The notes: generated by a model from the letters alone, not told the origin. Positions 1 to 11,826 are shown, numbered from the stretch's first letter. The stretch is DNA of 64,000 nt from Phytophthora quininea (GCA_011947345.1 JAAVTG010000218.1:1-64000), one strand, 5' to 3'. Program-made: numbers and translations.

Positions 1-172
1 AAGGTATTCGGGACTTGCGCAGCTCGGCTCTGGTTAATGAACTTATCAACCAATCAATTAGACATCCGACAGCTAAGTAGGGCTGAGCCTTTTGGTTACA
101 TTATTGGTGCATATTGGCGTATATTGTATGTAGTATGTATGACCCTCTGCAAGCTCACTTTTAAATTCACCT

Positions 173-1033
173 ATGCCTGGAAAGCTCAAGCGCGTTGGCA
201 GGTCGGCCAAAGCGACAGCTATGGCCGACACGACCGAGGTGGATGCCGCAAGACCTGCCAATGTCTACGTGTACACGTACGCGTACACGCACACCGACAC
301 CAACATCGACGCATACGACGATGCCAACGCCCCCGCCCCCACCAACACCGACGGAGACGGCGATGTCGATGCCCCCGTCGACGCCTTTGTCAACTCCACC
401 GACGTATACGGCAAACGCGATCGATGAACCGCACGGGAGATCGACTTCGCTCCAAGACAAAGCCCATACCAGCGCCTACAGCAGCTTTTAGCAGCTCGAT
501 CAAGTGGCACGTCTCGACGGATCGTCACGTCCGTTCAAGGTGCGTGAGTTTGGATAGCTGTGTATGTTGCACATTCTAACAGTGAATTTGATTAGACCTA
601 CAAGAGCTAATCCAGAGGAAAGTATCGCTCCAAAGCGTCGAGCTGAGAATGAAGCTACTGTGGGTCTCTGACCACATGTACAGGGAGTCAGGCTTGTTCG
701 CTTGCACTTCACTGATGCTACGTCCCCGGAAACGCTACAAACTCTACTTACCGTAAGGAACAAATGCATGAACATTACTAGTACTCTAACAATGAACTTA
801 ATATGTAGGTGTTTCGAGACCAGTACGATCAAAACAAGGAAGAAGTCGATACCGTCCTCTTCACAGCCACGATTTGGAATATGGAGTCCACAGATACAGC
901 GCTGCCTCCACCTGGAACCATTGTTGTCATCTCCCACTTTTCAAGCATGAAGCTTTTTCGTGAGAAGCAGTGCCAAGCAACCACAAAGCTAAGGGACATT
1001 TCGTGGGAAGAAGCAGTCAACGCCGCTGCTTGA
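173..1033 (+). pseudogene. OB-fold-like small protein, cassette copy 1 (frame-disrupted)
   Basis: This is a three-exon gene matching the intact copy at 18466-19163 in exon order. Exon 1 (from ATG 173) starts MPGKLKRVGR and holds a low-complexity CACC/GAC tract (about 266-372) absent from copy 2. A frame change follows, then a stretch (SPYQRLQQLL) that aligns with TPYQLMRQIL of copy 2. Intron 1 is 540-595 (GTGCGT...GATTAG) and intron 2 starts at 751 (GTAAGG). The last exon (from about 809) reads VDTVLFTATIWN and GTIVVISHFSS, the same beta-strand pattern as copy 2. A second frame change lies in exon 2 near 690. Function is inferred only from the OB-like pattern (nucleic-acid binding). It lies upstream of a DUF6818 gene and a histone H4, as copy 2 does. 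Confidence 0.6.
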
Positions 1034-2383
1034 GTTTTCCTCTGTTGTAGCATTTCTAGCTCTCATTTGCACTATCTAATATTTCTTTTAAAATGGTAAC
1101 ATTCATTTGCTACAAACGAGATTTTGGCTACATGGGATCGAAGCCGTTCATATTTTTTCTAGTGTACTTCTAGTAAAACCATGACTAAAGGGTTAACTGT
1201 GGACTTACACACTTTATACGCTTCCTTCCCGTTGTAAATTTTCCCTATCACCGCCACCGAGGTGACACGTTTCGTGACCTGATGTTACATATACATAATT
1301 TTCATCTGAATTAGCATAATATGATATTACCGTGGCATAGATTGTAGATAAATAATACATACTCTGCGAGTCTGTCTCCACCAGAGGACTTAAGAACATC
1401 AAGAAGGCAAGTCATGACGGGAAGATAGATTCATTGTGGGATCACACTTTTCAAATGCTCGCGGTGAAAGAGCAGTTGCAGAAAAGCGAGGCTAGTCTTG
1501 CTCAATTTTGATCCGCCGTGGCTGGACAAAGACAATAGCAAACGGGCAGTTAAAAATGTAAATACTGATGCATACTATTGCTGTGGGAATTTGCTGAATC
1601 ATAAACTCTCTATCTGAAGGCTTCGCACCAACAGACCGCGTCAACCAAGACGAAAGCAGCTCTTCTGATGAAGGACCCGTCATCCCCACTTGCGGAAATG
1701 CACAGCTGCGCTTAAGGCAGGGAAGTTAACGCAGACACCTCGGCGACAGCTTGATATCACGAGAAAAACCACTCAATCGGGCAAATTATCTCCCGCATCT
1801 ACGACAACGATGGACATGCAAATTCAGCAGGTAGGTTGAGCAGCATCTTATGTATATTTCAGCGTGGATAATTAACATTGATTATTTTATTTGGTTGGTC
1901 TAGCACTGCAACACCCTCCAAAACTCACCACAGAAAGGTATCCGAAACGTCTCTCAGGAAATCAAGGTTCGATGTCTGTCGCTCGCATCGAAGTTCTCGG
2001 GGACGGACTGATCATCTGACAGCCCGTTTTCGTTTAATTACGAGTTTGCTCTTATCTAATGCAGGTTTTGCACATGAAACATTGCCTTCATTGTGGTCGA
2101 TATCGTTTTAGCCAGAGGTGTTGTCTCTAATCGATTTTAGTATAATATAACCGCTTAAATGTGAATCAGCAACATTTAGGATTGCGCGACTTCATATATA
2201 TAGACGTCCAACAGCCGTTTACAACTGACTCAACTTCCGTGCTGCCGCTCGATTTCACTGCTGGATTTTTATCCTTGTTGGTGCAAAATTATTCTTCACC
2301 TCTGTGTAACTTTCAGTACATCAATCACTTTGGTGTCCACAAAATTTCCTGATACTGACAGCACCTGACAATCAACAAAACTT
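1034..2383. other. Stretch with coding-like scraps, no recognised gene
   Basis: In cassette copy 2 the OB-like gene and the next gene are only about 110 bp apart. Here the gap is about 2.2 kb, so most of this stretch is probably an insertion or lost genes. Short coding-like pieces occur on the + strand around 1700-1830 and 1905-2010, separated by a possible intron (GTAGGTTG...GGTCTAG, 1831-1904). I do not recognise them. Confidence 0.3.
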
Positions 2384-2390
2384 TATAAAA
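2384..2390 (+). promoter_or_regulatory. TATA-box-like site
   Basis: TATAAAA lies about 30 bp before the ATG at 2417. A GCTCACAACCAAATCC stretch resembling the oomycete initiator sits between them. It supports transcription of the coding-like segment that follows. Confidence 0.35.
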
Positions 2391-2416
2391 GACGCTCACA
2401 ACCAAATCCGCTAGAG

Positions 2417-2894
2417 ATGCAAAACATATCAGCGCTTGAAAGCCGACAACGGCTCGTTGAAGTAGAGAATCAGGCTTTCAAAGATGTATTGGCCGCGTAC
2501 GAGAACCTTTGCCAGATACGACAGACACACGATGCTAGTAGTCTTGTCGTCCAAGCAGCAGTGTCGCGCTTGCGAGGAGATTTGATAGGCTTTACCAGGC
2601 CCGCCAACACGCAAGTCAGACATCATTTGTGATGATGTGTTTGACAAAATGCTTGCCGAGGAAAGAAGTAGTCGTTGAGAAGCACAGGATGATCGATTTG
2701 CCGCGTTCTGGCAGCGTAGAGAACACCATCAACCGACGTGGCCATCAACAGCTCTTGTACGGCGGTTGGTTGTTCCTCGTACGCCAAACCAAGAACATGA
2801 AGCAGCAACAAGCATAAGTACTCAGGAAAGCGACGGCGTGGAGGACGCTGAAATTATTGACCTACGAGGCAATGATCAATCGGAAGATGACTAG
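2417..2894 (+). pseudogene. Unrecognised coding-like gene, frameshifted
   Basis: From ATG 2417 the frame reads a helical, charged protein (ESRQRLVEVENQAFKDVL). It stops at about 2630, but a neighbouring frame carries on with similar composition (DDVFDKMLAEERSSR, later an acidic end DAEIIDLRGND) to a TAG at 2892-2894. One or two indels would explain the break. Charge and heptad-like spacing suggest a coiled coil. It sits between the OB-like gene and the DUF6818 gene of cassette copy 1, with no counterpart in copy 2. No family is recognised. Confidence 0.4.
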
Positions 2895-3303
2895 CGACAA
2901 GGATAATGGAGCTGCACCTAAATGGAGCTAAACGTACAAGGAGTGCATAGAATAGGTGGCCATCTAAAGGAGTGACATGTTGCTTTGCGATCGTTTGCAT
3001 TTAGACTACTATTGTCTTGTTAATAATACTTATATCAGCGTCTAATGCAAATGCCGATTTTGCTCTATGAAGAAGACCAGTGCAAAGTTTGCTTAGAACC
3101 TCGCCTCGTTAGTGTGGTATGACGAGGATCAGTTTGCAAAGAACCCCGCCTCACTACTGTGATATGGTGTGATGAGCAACTTGAACTTCGGAGTGCAGGC
3201 TGGAAGACCACCTCATTCCAGAATTGCGGCGCCAAGGTAAGGAAGCGCTATCGTGCGAGCAAGTCTGTTGAGTCAAATTGGCTAACGTTCCGCGCTATGT
3301 TAG

Positions 3304-4113
3304 ATGACGAAACCGCAGGGGACCACCAACTACAATGGTGCTGAGCAAGAACGGTTGCTTGCAGTTGTTGCGGAAAGCTTGCCTCGAGAGAAAGCCGAGT
3401 GGGAACAAGTCGCAGCAGTATACAATAGCAGCAAGGACTCGAAGTGGCTCGACCGCACTAGTGTCAGCCTGAAGAGGAAGTTCACGCGGCTTTATTCGAC
3501 GGCTCGGAAGAGGAAGGAGTCCGCTGTGACTTGTAGGGAGAAGACGGCATTGGTGCTACGACACAAGATAATGCGCCGCTCCAACGCGGTGCAATCGCAA
3601 GTCGATATTGAAGCTGCAAGTGGTGCACAAGATACGCCGCTACCGCAAGATGTCGACTTGACTGTTCTCCGTGGTGACCAAGACAGGAGTGGCGTAGATT
3701 CTCTCAATGCAACGAGCGGTGATGACGAAGACTGTAGTGCTGCATTTACAGGTTCAAGGAAGAGTCCAGCATCCCAGCATGACTGCGATGTTCATGCTGA
3801 CGGTAACTCGAGCATGGCAAGCCGTGAAGACTTGTCGGTGGAGCGTGCTGAAGGTCGGCTTCATACTCACTGCGATGCTATACAACTATTCTTGTGGTTC
3901 CAGCGCCGGGACCAGAACCAAATGAAGCACTGGTGCGCTGATCATGAGCGAGCGCAGCTTGAGGAGAAGAAACGTCAAGATCAACATGAGCTTGATGCTC
4001 GCAATGCTCAGCAGAGGCACAAGGAGATTCTAGATTGCTTGAATTCACTTAGACGAGAGTTAGTTGTGGAACGTTGTGGTCAGGTCGAATGTAGTGCACA
4101 CGCACATAAATAA
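3304..4113 (+). CDS. SANT/Myb-like DUF6818-type protein, cassette copy 1
   Basis: This is a 269-residue open frame. The N-terminal 90 residues carry the pattern known from oomycete DUF6818 proteins: NYNGAEQERLLAVV, then LP..KAEWEQVAAVYN, then SLKRKFTRLY. It is a helix-rich, tryptophan-anchored domain like SANT/Myb. The middle is acidic and low in complexity. The C-terminus (about 195-260) is a charged coiled coil (ERAQLEEKKRQDQHEL). A likely leader intron at 3237-3303 (67 nt) ends in AG directly before the ATG, and copy 2 has the same arrangement and length. A DNA-binding or chromatin role is inferred. The downstream neighbour is a histone H4. Confidence 0.7.
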   Translation: MTKPQGTTNYNGAEQERLLAVVAESLPREKAEWEQVAAVYNSSKDSKWLDRTSVSLKRKFTRLYSTARKRKESAVTCREKTALVLRHKIMRRSNAVQSQVDIEAASGAQDTPLPQDVDLTVLRGDQDRSGVDSLNATSGDDEDCSAAFTGSRKSPASQHDCDVHADGNSSMASREDLSVERAEGRLHTHCDAIQLFLWFQRRDQNQMKHWCADHERAQLEEKKRQDQHELDARNAQQRHKEILDCLNSLRRELVVERCGQVECSAHAHK

Positions 4114-4368
4114 TGAAAAAATGTGGTTCTCTTGCTAATATGGCGTGCATAATAAATTTCCAGTGAAAACAGAATAAAAATCCAGCGGAAAATAATGCAT
4201 CTATGGGGTGAAGATACTGCCGCGTCAAAATCAGATGCTGGTTTCCCTTTTAAAGGAAAACAGGACACAGTTGCACTGTCAGCTACTCGTCGATCGCATC
4301 CAGCATTGCATGCACTAAACTTTCATTTCACTATTTTCGTTGTTTATTGCAAGAGCCTGCTGCACAGG

Positions 4369-4375
4369 TATAAAA
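4369..4375 (+). promoter_or_regulatory. TATA box of divergent histone H4
   Basis: TATAAAA lies about 55 bp upstream of the H4 start at 4430, as is common for histone genes. Confidence 0.4.
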
Positions 4376-4429
4376 TAGGTGATGTGTTGCTGTTTAAGAT
4401 TGACGCTGTTGTTGCTATGCAGCTATAGA

Positions 4430-4741
4430 ATGTCTGGACGTGGTAAAGGCGTGAAATCCATTGGCAAAGGCGGATCGAAGCGTCATCGCTTCATACTGCG
4501 CGACAGCATTCAGGGTATCGGCCGAAGCTCCATTCGCCGGCTGGCTCGTCGTGCCGGAGTTATCCGTATGTCAGCGCTGGTGTACCAGGAAACAAGATCT
4601 GCACTTAAGGTCTTCGTTCAGAGCTTAGTGCAAGATGCTGTGGTGTACGCGGAGCACGCAAACCGCAAAACCATATCAACCATGGACGTAATTTACGCTC
4701 TTAAACGACAGGGTCGGGTTCTTTACGGGTTCGGACACTAA
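4430..4741 (+). CDS. Divergent histone H4 variant, cassette copy 1
   Basis: An intact intron-less frame of 103 codons starts [15 protein letters not shown] and ends [15 protein letters not shown]. The length and the whole histone fold match H4, the core histone that pairs with H3. The sequence is unusually divergent: by eye about a third of positions differ from canonical eukaryotic H4. Tail lysines K5, K8, K12 and K16 are kept, but K20, the methylation site, is phenylalanine. The ATG at 4430 was chosen because it gives the standard tail. It shares derived changes with copy 2 ([21 protein letters not shown]), so both belong to one variant lineage. It lies directly after the DUF6818 gene. Confidence 0.93.
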   Translation: MSGRGKGVKSIGKGGSKRHRFILRDSIQGIGRSSIRRLARRAGVIRMSALVYQETRSALKVFVQSLVQDAVVYAEHANRKTISTMDVIYALKRQGRVLYGFGH

Positions 4742-5255
4742 GCTCAAGTATTCAGTTAATGCTAGCGAATACACAACTCAATTAGTGAAGCTGAAAGCTA
4801 CGTCAAATTAATGCTTAGCTTGGCCGTACAACACACACTTCTCTTCGTCTTTCTGATCTGTCAACTTGATCGCCAAATTTGCTGCTCTTCATCTCTCCTT
4901 CATCAAGACCCGTCGATCGGGGAATTCTCAGATGTCAAAGCACCGCTAACGATCTCATTCATCACTATCACTGCTCTCTCTTGACTCTCCCGTCACACGA
5001 AACGGGGTTAATTGCGAGCAAACTCGGCAGAAGTCCGAGGAAGCTTTAAAAAAGGATGAGATTCGAGTAACAGGATTGCGAATAGGATACATTTCAGTAT
5101 CAATAATACCTACCTACGTATATTTGCCGCCCAACTCCACAACGAAGAGATAACTATTAAAGAGGCACTTTGAGGCCTTAGAGAGGCTCCTTGACAACCG
5201 GGGCGCAGCGGAGGCCTGTCAGGGGACGGCACGTAGGTCTAAGTAATAGATTCTA
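4742..5255. other. Intergenic, nothing recognised
   Basis: This 0.5-kb stretch has no coding signal. It runs from the H4 stop to the candidate Helitron 5' end. Confidence 0.4.
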
Positions 5256-5256
5256 T

Positions 5257-6306
5257 CTAATCCGCGCGAAGCGAATTGGGTGGTGCAAACGCCGCGCGAC
5301 TTAGGAGCGTATCGATCACAATGGGGTCACCGGTTGATCAATAATGCATTGTCAAGGAAAACCTTGCTCGAATTTTAGCCTGTCTACTCGAATTTCGGCC
5401 GTTTTTACTCTTTACTCGCAAATTGACCGATCTTGCGCTTTATTAAGCCGCACCCCGTCTTACCCGATGTGATACCAAACCACTCTATCTACCAGCAGGA
5501 GAATCATACCTTCATCGCCGTAGACAAACACCATCGCAGGGCGGACCACCAGCAGCGGTTTGAGGAAGTACAACCACAGGCGCTGACTCAGCAGTAGCAG
5601 CACCATCATGCAGTCCGTGCTCAGATACGCTCCAGATCAAGCTCTGAATCGGCGAGACAAGCCAAGCGTCAACGTGCAGAACTGCCAGCTCCACTGTGCC
5701 TAACCTCGTTACGTGAAGGATCAAGTGATAACTAACAATACGAGGACTCTGGTATCACTTTCAATGGGCCGAGAGTGATGAACAGGCTGCATCCACTCTG
5801 TCATCCATCACGTCACATGCGAGCCTGTATTCTTCTTCCCGTCCAGCTATATCCGTCGCCGAATTTTCCACGACAGGACTTCTTGCATGGTGCTTTTCAA
5901 GCGGTGCAGCTACTAATAACGCGGAAGCACGGGCCCGATTTCGAAGGACCTGTGCTGCTTCCATTTAGGCGAGATGAAGTGTGGAGTAACGGTGTCTTTG
6001 CGGTGAAACAATCAAGTCCGTGTCGAAAGTATTGTTTAGCACGCTGCCAGCACAAACTAAAACTGAATTTACTGTTAGCTGTTATAAACATATTATGTGA
6101 CAGATTTCATCGCAACGCACATCCGTGCTCTCTTTGATTCACCTTTATACGGCCCCGACACACTAGATCTACATGCCGTCTCCGACATTGACCTCCTATT
6201 TATTTTACCATCTTCAGCGGATATAGGTTCTCGTAGAGTATACGATTTCGGATTTACTCTTAATTATTAGTACACTGTACTATTAAACTCCTCGAACTAC
6301 GACTCC
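5257..6306. other. Non-coding stretch inside candidate Helitron
   Basis: I see no recognisable gene here. Short open frames exist on both strands around 5512-6137 but have no family signal. Confidence 0.35.
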
Positions 6307-6327
6307 CCCGGGACCCACTGGCCCGGG
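6307..6327. repeat. CCCGGG-loop-CCCGGG hairpin, copy 1
   Basis: Two CCCGGG arms are separated by 9 nt, with flanks CGAACTACGACTCC on the left and GTAGCCAATT on the right. A matching structure with similar flanks (CGAACTGCGGATCC; GTAAGCAGTAATT) lies at 21147-21164, after cassette copy 2. The shared flanks argue for common descent of the two sites. Confidence 0.5.
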
Positions 6328-6337
6328 TAGCCAATTC

Positions 6338-6535
6338 GCGTTAGATCACCGGTATGCCTCGGTATTTGTCTTCTTTTCACTATCACATACCGAAACCAAG
6401 AGAAAAGCTTTGGACGACACGAGCGTTAGATTTTACCGGTATTGGTCCTCCGCCGTCTCAAACATCTTCTCCTCACTATACCATACCAGTTTCAACACTT
6501 GGCAAGACACACGCGTTAGATTTACCGGTATTAGC
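6338..6535 (+). repeat. Short tandem array with GCGTTAGAT..ACCGGTAT core
   Basis: The core GCGTTAGAT-x-ACCGGTAT occurs three times, starting at 6338, 6423 and 6513 (spacing 85 and 90 bp). The sequence between cores is similar (CAC/TATCACATACC). It precedes the replicase region and may be an iteron-like or promoter repeat of the element. Confidence 0.5.
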
Positions 6536-6790
6536 AATTGCGGAAAAGGAAATACAAAAAGCTTGAGTTCATTATGCTGCCTACCGAGAGGCGCATTTTC
6601 CAGCGGGCGCCCCTTCAGCACCGCTAGAAGTTGGTGTCCTCGATTCCTCCGCGCAGGGACACTGCTGTCCCTTGTCTGCGGAGAATGGGACGCCTGCCTT
6701 GGAGTGATTATACTGCCGGGAGCTCAGCCATGCTCTGTGTGGACCGCTGGTCGTGGGTTGATCCGCGCGCCACTTTCAGATTCGCTCCAG

Positions 6791-7579
6791 ATGCAGAAGA
6801 CGGCGCTTGGCGATGCCAGCACAGACCAAGGCGGTGCGGCTTCAAGCTGGGGTCCACAACAGGAACACGTCGATGGTGAGCGCGTGGGTTTGAAACGTGC
6901 GACGATGGATACGCGTGAAAACAAGAGTGGGTGCTGCTGTCCAGACGATGATTCCTCGCCTGTGAAGCGACAGCGGCACTGCTGTGAGCTGAGAATTGAA
7001 AGCGACGATTGTGATGACTTGCTGTGGCATCTTGACGCTGCCTACGAGATGGAGAACAGAACCTCGCGGGATGAGCTTCACTCTGCTAGCTGTCTTCACG
7101 ATGATTTGGGTGTTGTGGATGTGCGCGAGCTTGCTGCTCAGGTGATGGAGATCGTGAAGCACAGGATGGCGCAGACAAACTGTGACGACCCTCCTGCGAT
7201 GCACAGTCCTGATGACTGCAGCGAACCCATGTCAGACAGCGAGGATCTTCTTCGGCACCTTGATGATAACTACGAGTCGGAACGTATGGAGGTATCACGA
7301 ACTAGTTGGGGAGAGTCGAGCACAGGTCTAGCTGACGGTGATAGCTCCCAATTGTGCGATGACTACGATGTGCAGGCTGTAGCATCTCTCGCGATGGCGC
7401 TGGTGAAACAACAGCACACGATTGATGAAGATGCTACTGCGACTGGCAATCGTGTATGTGCATCATCAAGAGTATCTCAGCCGGCGCGTGAGCGGCAACG
7501 GTTGTACCAGCGTCGCTATCGCCTTGCACAAGCCTCAAGGATAATCAATCAACGCAGGATGCCGTTCTCGAGCCAGTAA
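6791..7579 (+). CDS. Acidic protein upstream of Helitron replicase
   Basis: The open frame is longer (from 6410), but the part before 6791 crosses the tandem repeats and looks non-coding, so the ATG at 6791 is preferred. The protein is acidic and Cys/Ser/Asp rich. It has two related modules, DDLLWHLDAAYEME and EDLLRHLDDNYESE, each followed by a helical VxxLAxxVMEIVK-like segment, and a basic end (ERQRLYQRRYRLAQ). A GTAAGT at 7577 and a TGCAG at 7613-7617 could splice it onto the replicase frame that follows, making it the N-terminus of RepHel. No family is recognised for the acidic part. Confidence 0.45.
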   Translation: MQKTALGDASTDQGGAASSWGPQQEHVDGERVGLKRATMDTRENKSGCCCPDDDSSPVKRQRHCCELRIESDDCDDLLWHLDAAYEMENRTSRDELHSASCLHDDLGVVDVRELAAQVMEIVKHRMAQTNCDDPPAMHSPDDCSEPMSDSEDLLRHLDDNYESERMEVSRTSWGESSTGLADGDSSQLCDDYDVQAVASLAMALVKQQHTIDEDATATGNRVCASSRVSQPARERQRLYQRRYRLAQASRIINQRRMPFSSQ

Positions 7580-7617
7580 GTGCTACCGATCGCTTGAAAG
7601 CGCTGACTCGAATGCAG

Positions 7618-8747
7618 AAAGCGTTGGGACCTGAAGGAATGGAGGAGTGTGTGTGTTTCGTGCGACGAGTTGACACCACGGTGTGAGGCAACCCGACATG
7701 AGACCTCAGATTGGAAACTCGCAAACAAGATGAGGCAAGCCTTGGGGGAAGCAGACAAAACACTGCCTCTAGCTTTATTGGATTTTTATCGTGCGCCACC
7801 TTTTGTAATTCACTTGGAGAACGTAATGGTTGCCCCGCGTAGCTTTCGTTGTTGCGTGGGCGACATGAACGCTGGGTTCACGATGTGTAACTCTTGTCTG
7901 AAGAGTATACAGCGCGGACAAATCCCGAAATTTGCAGTTGCGAACAGGTTTTACGTTGGCTGCCTACCAGATGACCTGCAATCACTCACGTTACCGGAGA
8001 GGCTACTGACGCAGTTGGTCAGTATCGCAGCAATGACTCGTGTCACGAGAGGAGGCCGGCACCGCTGCATTCGTTCCCACTGTGTGGCATTTGATTGCAC
8101 GCCGCCACCGCCTGTGATGCTGTTACCAAGATCAATCGCTGACGCTGCTTCTTTTCGAGTAGCGATTGTAGGCGACTTCACGGACGCTCAGGGTGCAGAA
8201 AGTAAGAAAAATGCATCAAATTCGCCGCCAACAAGTTCAAGATGTGTTTGATTTCTACTAGCAAAACAACGGCTTCTACGCCAATGTGTCTAAAAATGAC
8301 AATGTGTTGCAAGATGGGATTGATGCCGAGTTACTTGAACACCTTATTCTGGAGTACATCGAAGACGAGGAGGGCGTCGTCGAGGATAGCGTTCGCGAAA
8401 ACCTTCAAAATATTAGAGGCCACTCTGACGCATGGAAGGTGGATATGGAAATTGATGAGTTGAGTGTGGTTGAGCGAAGGATTGGTCTATCTGATGCTGC
8501 GAGGGTACTGTTAACTCGAGATCACGCGTTGCTAACCTCAGAGAAGCCCACGCGTGAATTTCTTGTTAAGCGCTCAAACAAGATTTCAGCAGATGTATCG
8601 GGCGACCTTCTCGCCAAAATGTTCCCACATCTGTTTCTTTTGGGCGGGGTCACCCAGGTGAGCCTCGACAGGGCTCAATCTCGGTACAAGAGTGCGTCAA
8701 GCACTACACGCTGCTCTCTAGTCGTCGTTTTGCCGAGGATGAGCTGA
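7618..8747 (+). pseudogene. Helitron replicase N-terminal region (DUF6570-like), frame-disrupted
   Basis: The frame reads through a Cys-rich start (VCVSCDELTPRC), then LPLALLDFYRAPPF and CNSCLKSIQRGQIPKFAVAN. This matches the DUF6570-type region found upstream of the Rep domain in many Helitron proteins. A frame change near 8210 joins it to the next segment (ELLEHLILEYIEDEEG; FPHLFLLGG), and another near 8660 joins that to the Rep frame. All segments are on the + strand in the expected order, so this is one protein broken by indels. Confidence 0.65.
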
Positions 8748-8877
8748 TTACGTTGGTAGCGTTTGATCGAATCTCGATGAAAAACATGTACACACAAAAC
8801 CTATTCGGTGCAAGCGCTACCCAAGCATCTACAGTGGTATCGAGTCGATTGAAGCAGGTGAATTAAAGAGAGCTCTA

Positions 8878-11826
8878 GTGGAAAATGAACAGCGTCAGCA
8901 AGGCCAGCGACCGGCACGAGCGGAAAAGGACTCTGCAGCGCACAGGTTTCTGAAGACGGTGGAGATCGCTTCGGCTGCTGTCTGGGGAGGTAATGCAGAA
9001 CGTGCAAAATGCAGACAAAAGGGATTCGCCTACCAGACCCGGTTTGGCCAGCCATCTCTTTTCATTACGCTCACACCAAATACAGACAACTCCATGGTCA
9101 TGGCGCATTACGCTGGAGTTACCTCGGTCGACTCACTTTTTGACATTCTAGAGTCTGACTTGCCTACCAAAGCCCAGTTGCGTGAGGCTAGCCTTGGCAA
9201 CGACTGTGCATCAGCACGTCTCTTTATGCGATGCGTAGACGTATTCATTAAACACGTGCTTGGTATCGACTCATCTACAAAGAAGCAGATGCCATTCAAG
9301 GGCTTAGTTGGGGATGTTACAGTTTATTTTGGCATGGTTGAGACCCAAGGCCGTGGAACATTGCATATTCACATGCTGATTTGGTTGAAAGGAGCTCCAA
9401 CCAGTACTGCTGACCTGGAAAAATTGCTGAACGGGTCAGGTGGAAAGCAATTCAAAGAACGAGTGGAATCGTACGTACAAAGCGTCGTTACGAACACCAT
9501 CCCGCTTCCTGTTGAAACATTTTCGTGTTCGAATTGTGGCGCTTCGTTCTGTGATCTTGTTGGTCTCGTTATTCCGACGCGAGCCCGTCAGAATCCGCGA
9601 CGTGGAATTTACCACTCACGAGCGCACGGCTCAATTGTGGAGCCTGCTCTTCTGCAATGCAGTGTATGCTCAACGAAGTTTAGTTCTCAGCATGTGCTGC
9701 GCAGCGTGCTTCTCCAACATAGACCAAATCACTGGCCGTCATGGCAAAAACCTTTAGTAGCAACAGAGATTGACGATGAAGCATGTCTAGAAACGGTAGC
9801 ACGAGATTCTTTGAACCTGGCAACAAATAGAATTTGCGAGCGGGAGAGAACTCAGTGGAGTCTGAGAGATGCATGCGTCGATCTTACAGCGCAAAATCAG
9901 TTTCCTTCTGTTTTGGATAAGCAAGTACTAGAGCAAGCAAACAGTTTTCAGATGGCGACGTGCTCGAGTGACGACGATCCGTACCAGAACGATGGATTGG
10001 TACGTCTTGTCGAAGCGTTGCCTCCAATGCCATCTGACTGTAGAATGGGACAACGCGGCATGGACTATATGGTCTCGACACTAGTGGTGTTACTAAATCA
10101 ACACTGGTGGACTCACACAAGCAGTTGTTTTAAATCCTCTAAAACTACGGTTAATGACTCCTATTGCCGCTACCTATTCCCTCGGAATAGAAATGTGAAG
10201 ACTTCTTCTGACGCGTCTGGAGTAACACTAGAACGAAAGCTGGCACACGAGTTTATTAATGGGTTTAGCTACGAAATCATGGCAGCATTCAAGTGTAATC
10301 ACGACATACAATTTCTGTTGGGAGGCAAAGATGCAGCTGACAGAATACACTACTGCACGAAGTACGTCACGAAACAGCAGAAGCGCCTTGATTCAGTGAT
10401 AGTGATGGCCTTAGCCTCGTTTCGACGCCGCCAAGTGAGAGAATTATGCGACGACGGGGTGCAAAACGATGATGCCATTGCAAAGTCGAGGAAGCGCGTG
10501 GCCTCCATGGTATATACGATGACAAATCGCCAAGAAATTGCTGGCCCACTAGCTGCCTTGTACTTATATCGAGGTTCATGTTGTTACGAAAGTTCGGGTT
10601 GCGCGTTTATCCCTCTAACCGACATTCTCCGCCAACTCTGCTCTGAAGAGGAGTATTCGTGCAATTTAGTCGACGAAAGTGGAGGGTCCGATATGCCTAG
10701 CTTTCGGGCCGTTTCCTATTTGGACGATTACATTTGCCGCCCTGCGTGCCTTGACGAAGTGAACATCTATGAATTTTCTATGAGGTACTTCCGTAAGAAA
10801 GATTCGCGGGCGTGTGACGCCAAGCTCCCATTTAAGGCGCAACATCCATTGCACACCACGCATAGTCTGGGTAAGCGCTATAAGGAAGTTGTGCCAGTAA
10901 TCCAGGGTTCTCGGGTGCCCTACGTTGGAAGCCACTTGACCAAAAGCACACAATACAAACGTGCCGTACTATCATTGGTGCTGTTTAAGCCTTTTCGATC
11001 CCTTTCGGATCTGGTCGGCACGGAAACAGACTCTGGAGACCAGTGGCTTACAGCATACACAGCTTGGGAATGCTCGCGCAGCCCGTTTATTGTGACCATT
11101 ATGAAACACATCGATGACTACTACTGTGGTGCCGATAAAGCAAAAGATAAGACAGACCAGCGATATCGTGAAGACGTCGATGCATCGGCATCTACCAGTA
11201 GGATTTATGATAGTGGTGGAGATAGCTCCGATGACGATTCTGACTCACTGCTAGTCGGCTACGATACGCAATGTGGTGAAGAGTATGAAGGCTCTCCAAA
11301 AGACGCATTTATTAATCCATGGGAGCTACAGGAAATGCATCCTAATGCTGTGCACAATAGCCGAAGCCTCGACCCAGTCACATGTCCAACATCTGCACAA
11401 CCGGACAGTCGTGTTGTAAGCATTCTAGATGTTTTCAAGACACATCGAATGCTGGATAGTAGTGCCGTCAGCACTGTTTCGCTCGACCAAGACGCCGTCA
11501 ATGCAACAAACTTCCCTAAAATTGAGGATATGCGCAGCTGGGTGCAAGACTCGGCTACCGATTATCAGCTGACGCAGTCTTCCTGTCCTCAACGTCCTGC
11601 GCGTGATACGGAGGTAATCGAGCTACTAAATGACGCCTTAGAAGATGAAAGTACTGCTTGGTGGAACTTTGTACCTGCAAGAACTACAGCACCGATAAGT
11701 CGAGAGGCGAAATACGCTACGATCACCGCCATTTCGCACTGTTTTACGTTGAATGAAAAACAACATGATGCCTTTCGAATTATCGGGACAGCTCTACTGA
11801 AACGGTGGCAAAAGTGGAGAATTTGA
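8878..11826 (+). pseudogene. Helitron HUH Rep domain (Helitron_like_N)
   Basis: This open frame of about 980 residues begins inside the protein, so the first Met is not a true start. It shows RFGQPSLFITLTPN, the HUH motif in GRGTLHIHMLIWLKG (near residue 160), paired CxxC zinc knuckles (FSCSNCGASF; LQCSVCSTKF) and the two-tyrosine catalytic segment HYCTKYVTKQQ (near residue 490). These are the marks of the rolling-circle nuclease that nicks and joins Helitron ends. After about residue 960 it enters helicase sequence (NEKQHDAFRIIG) and the frame is lost at 11826. The catalytic residues are present, so the Rep module itself looks preserved. Confidence 0.9.
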
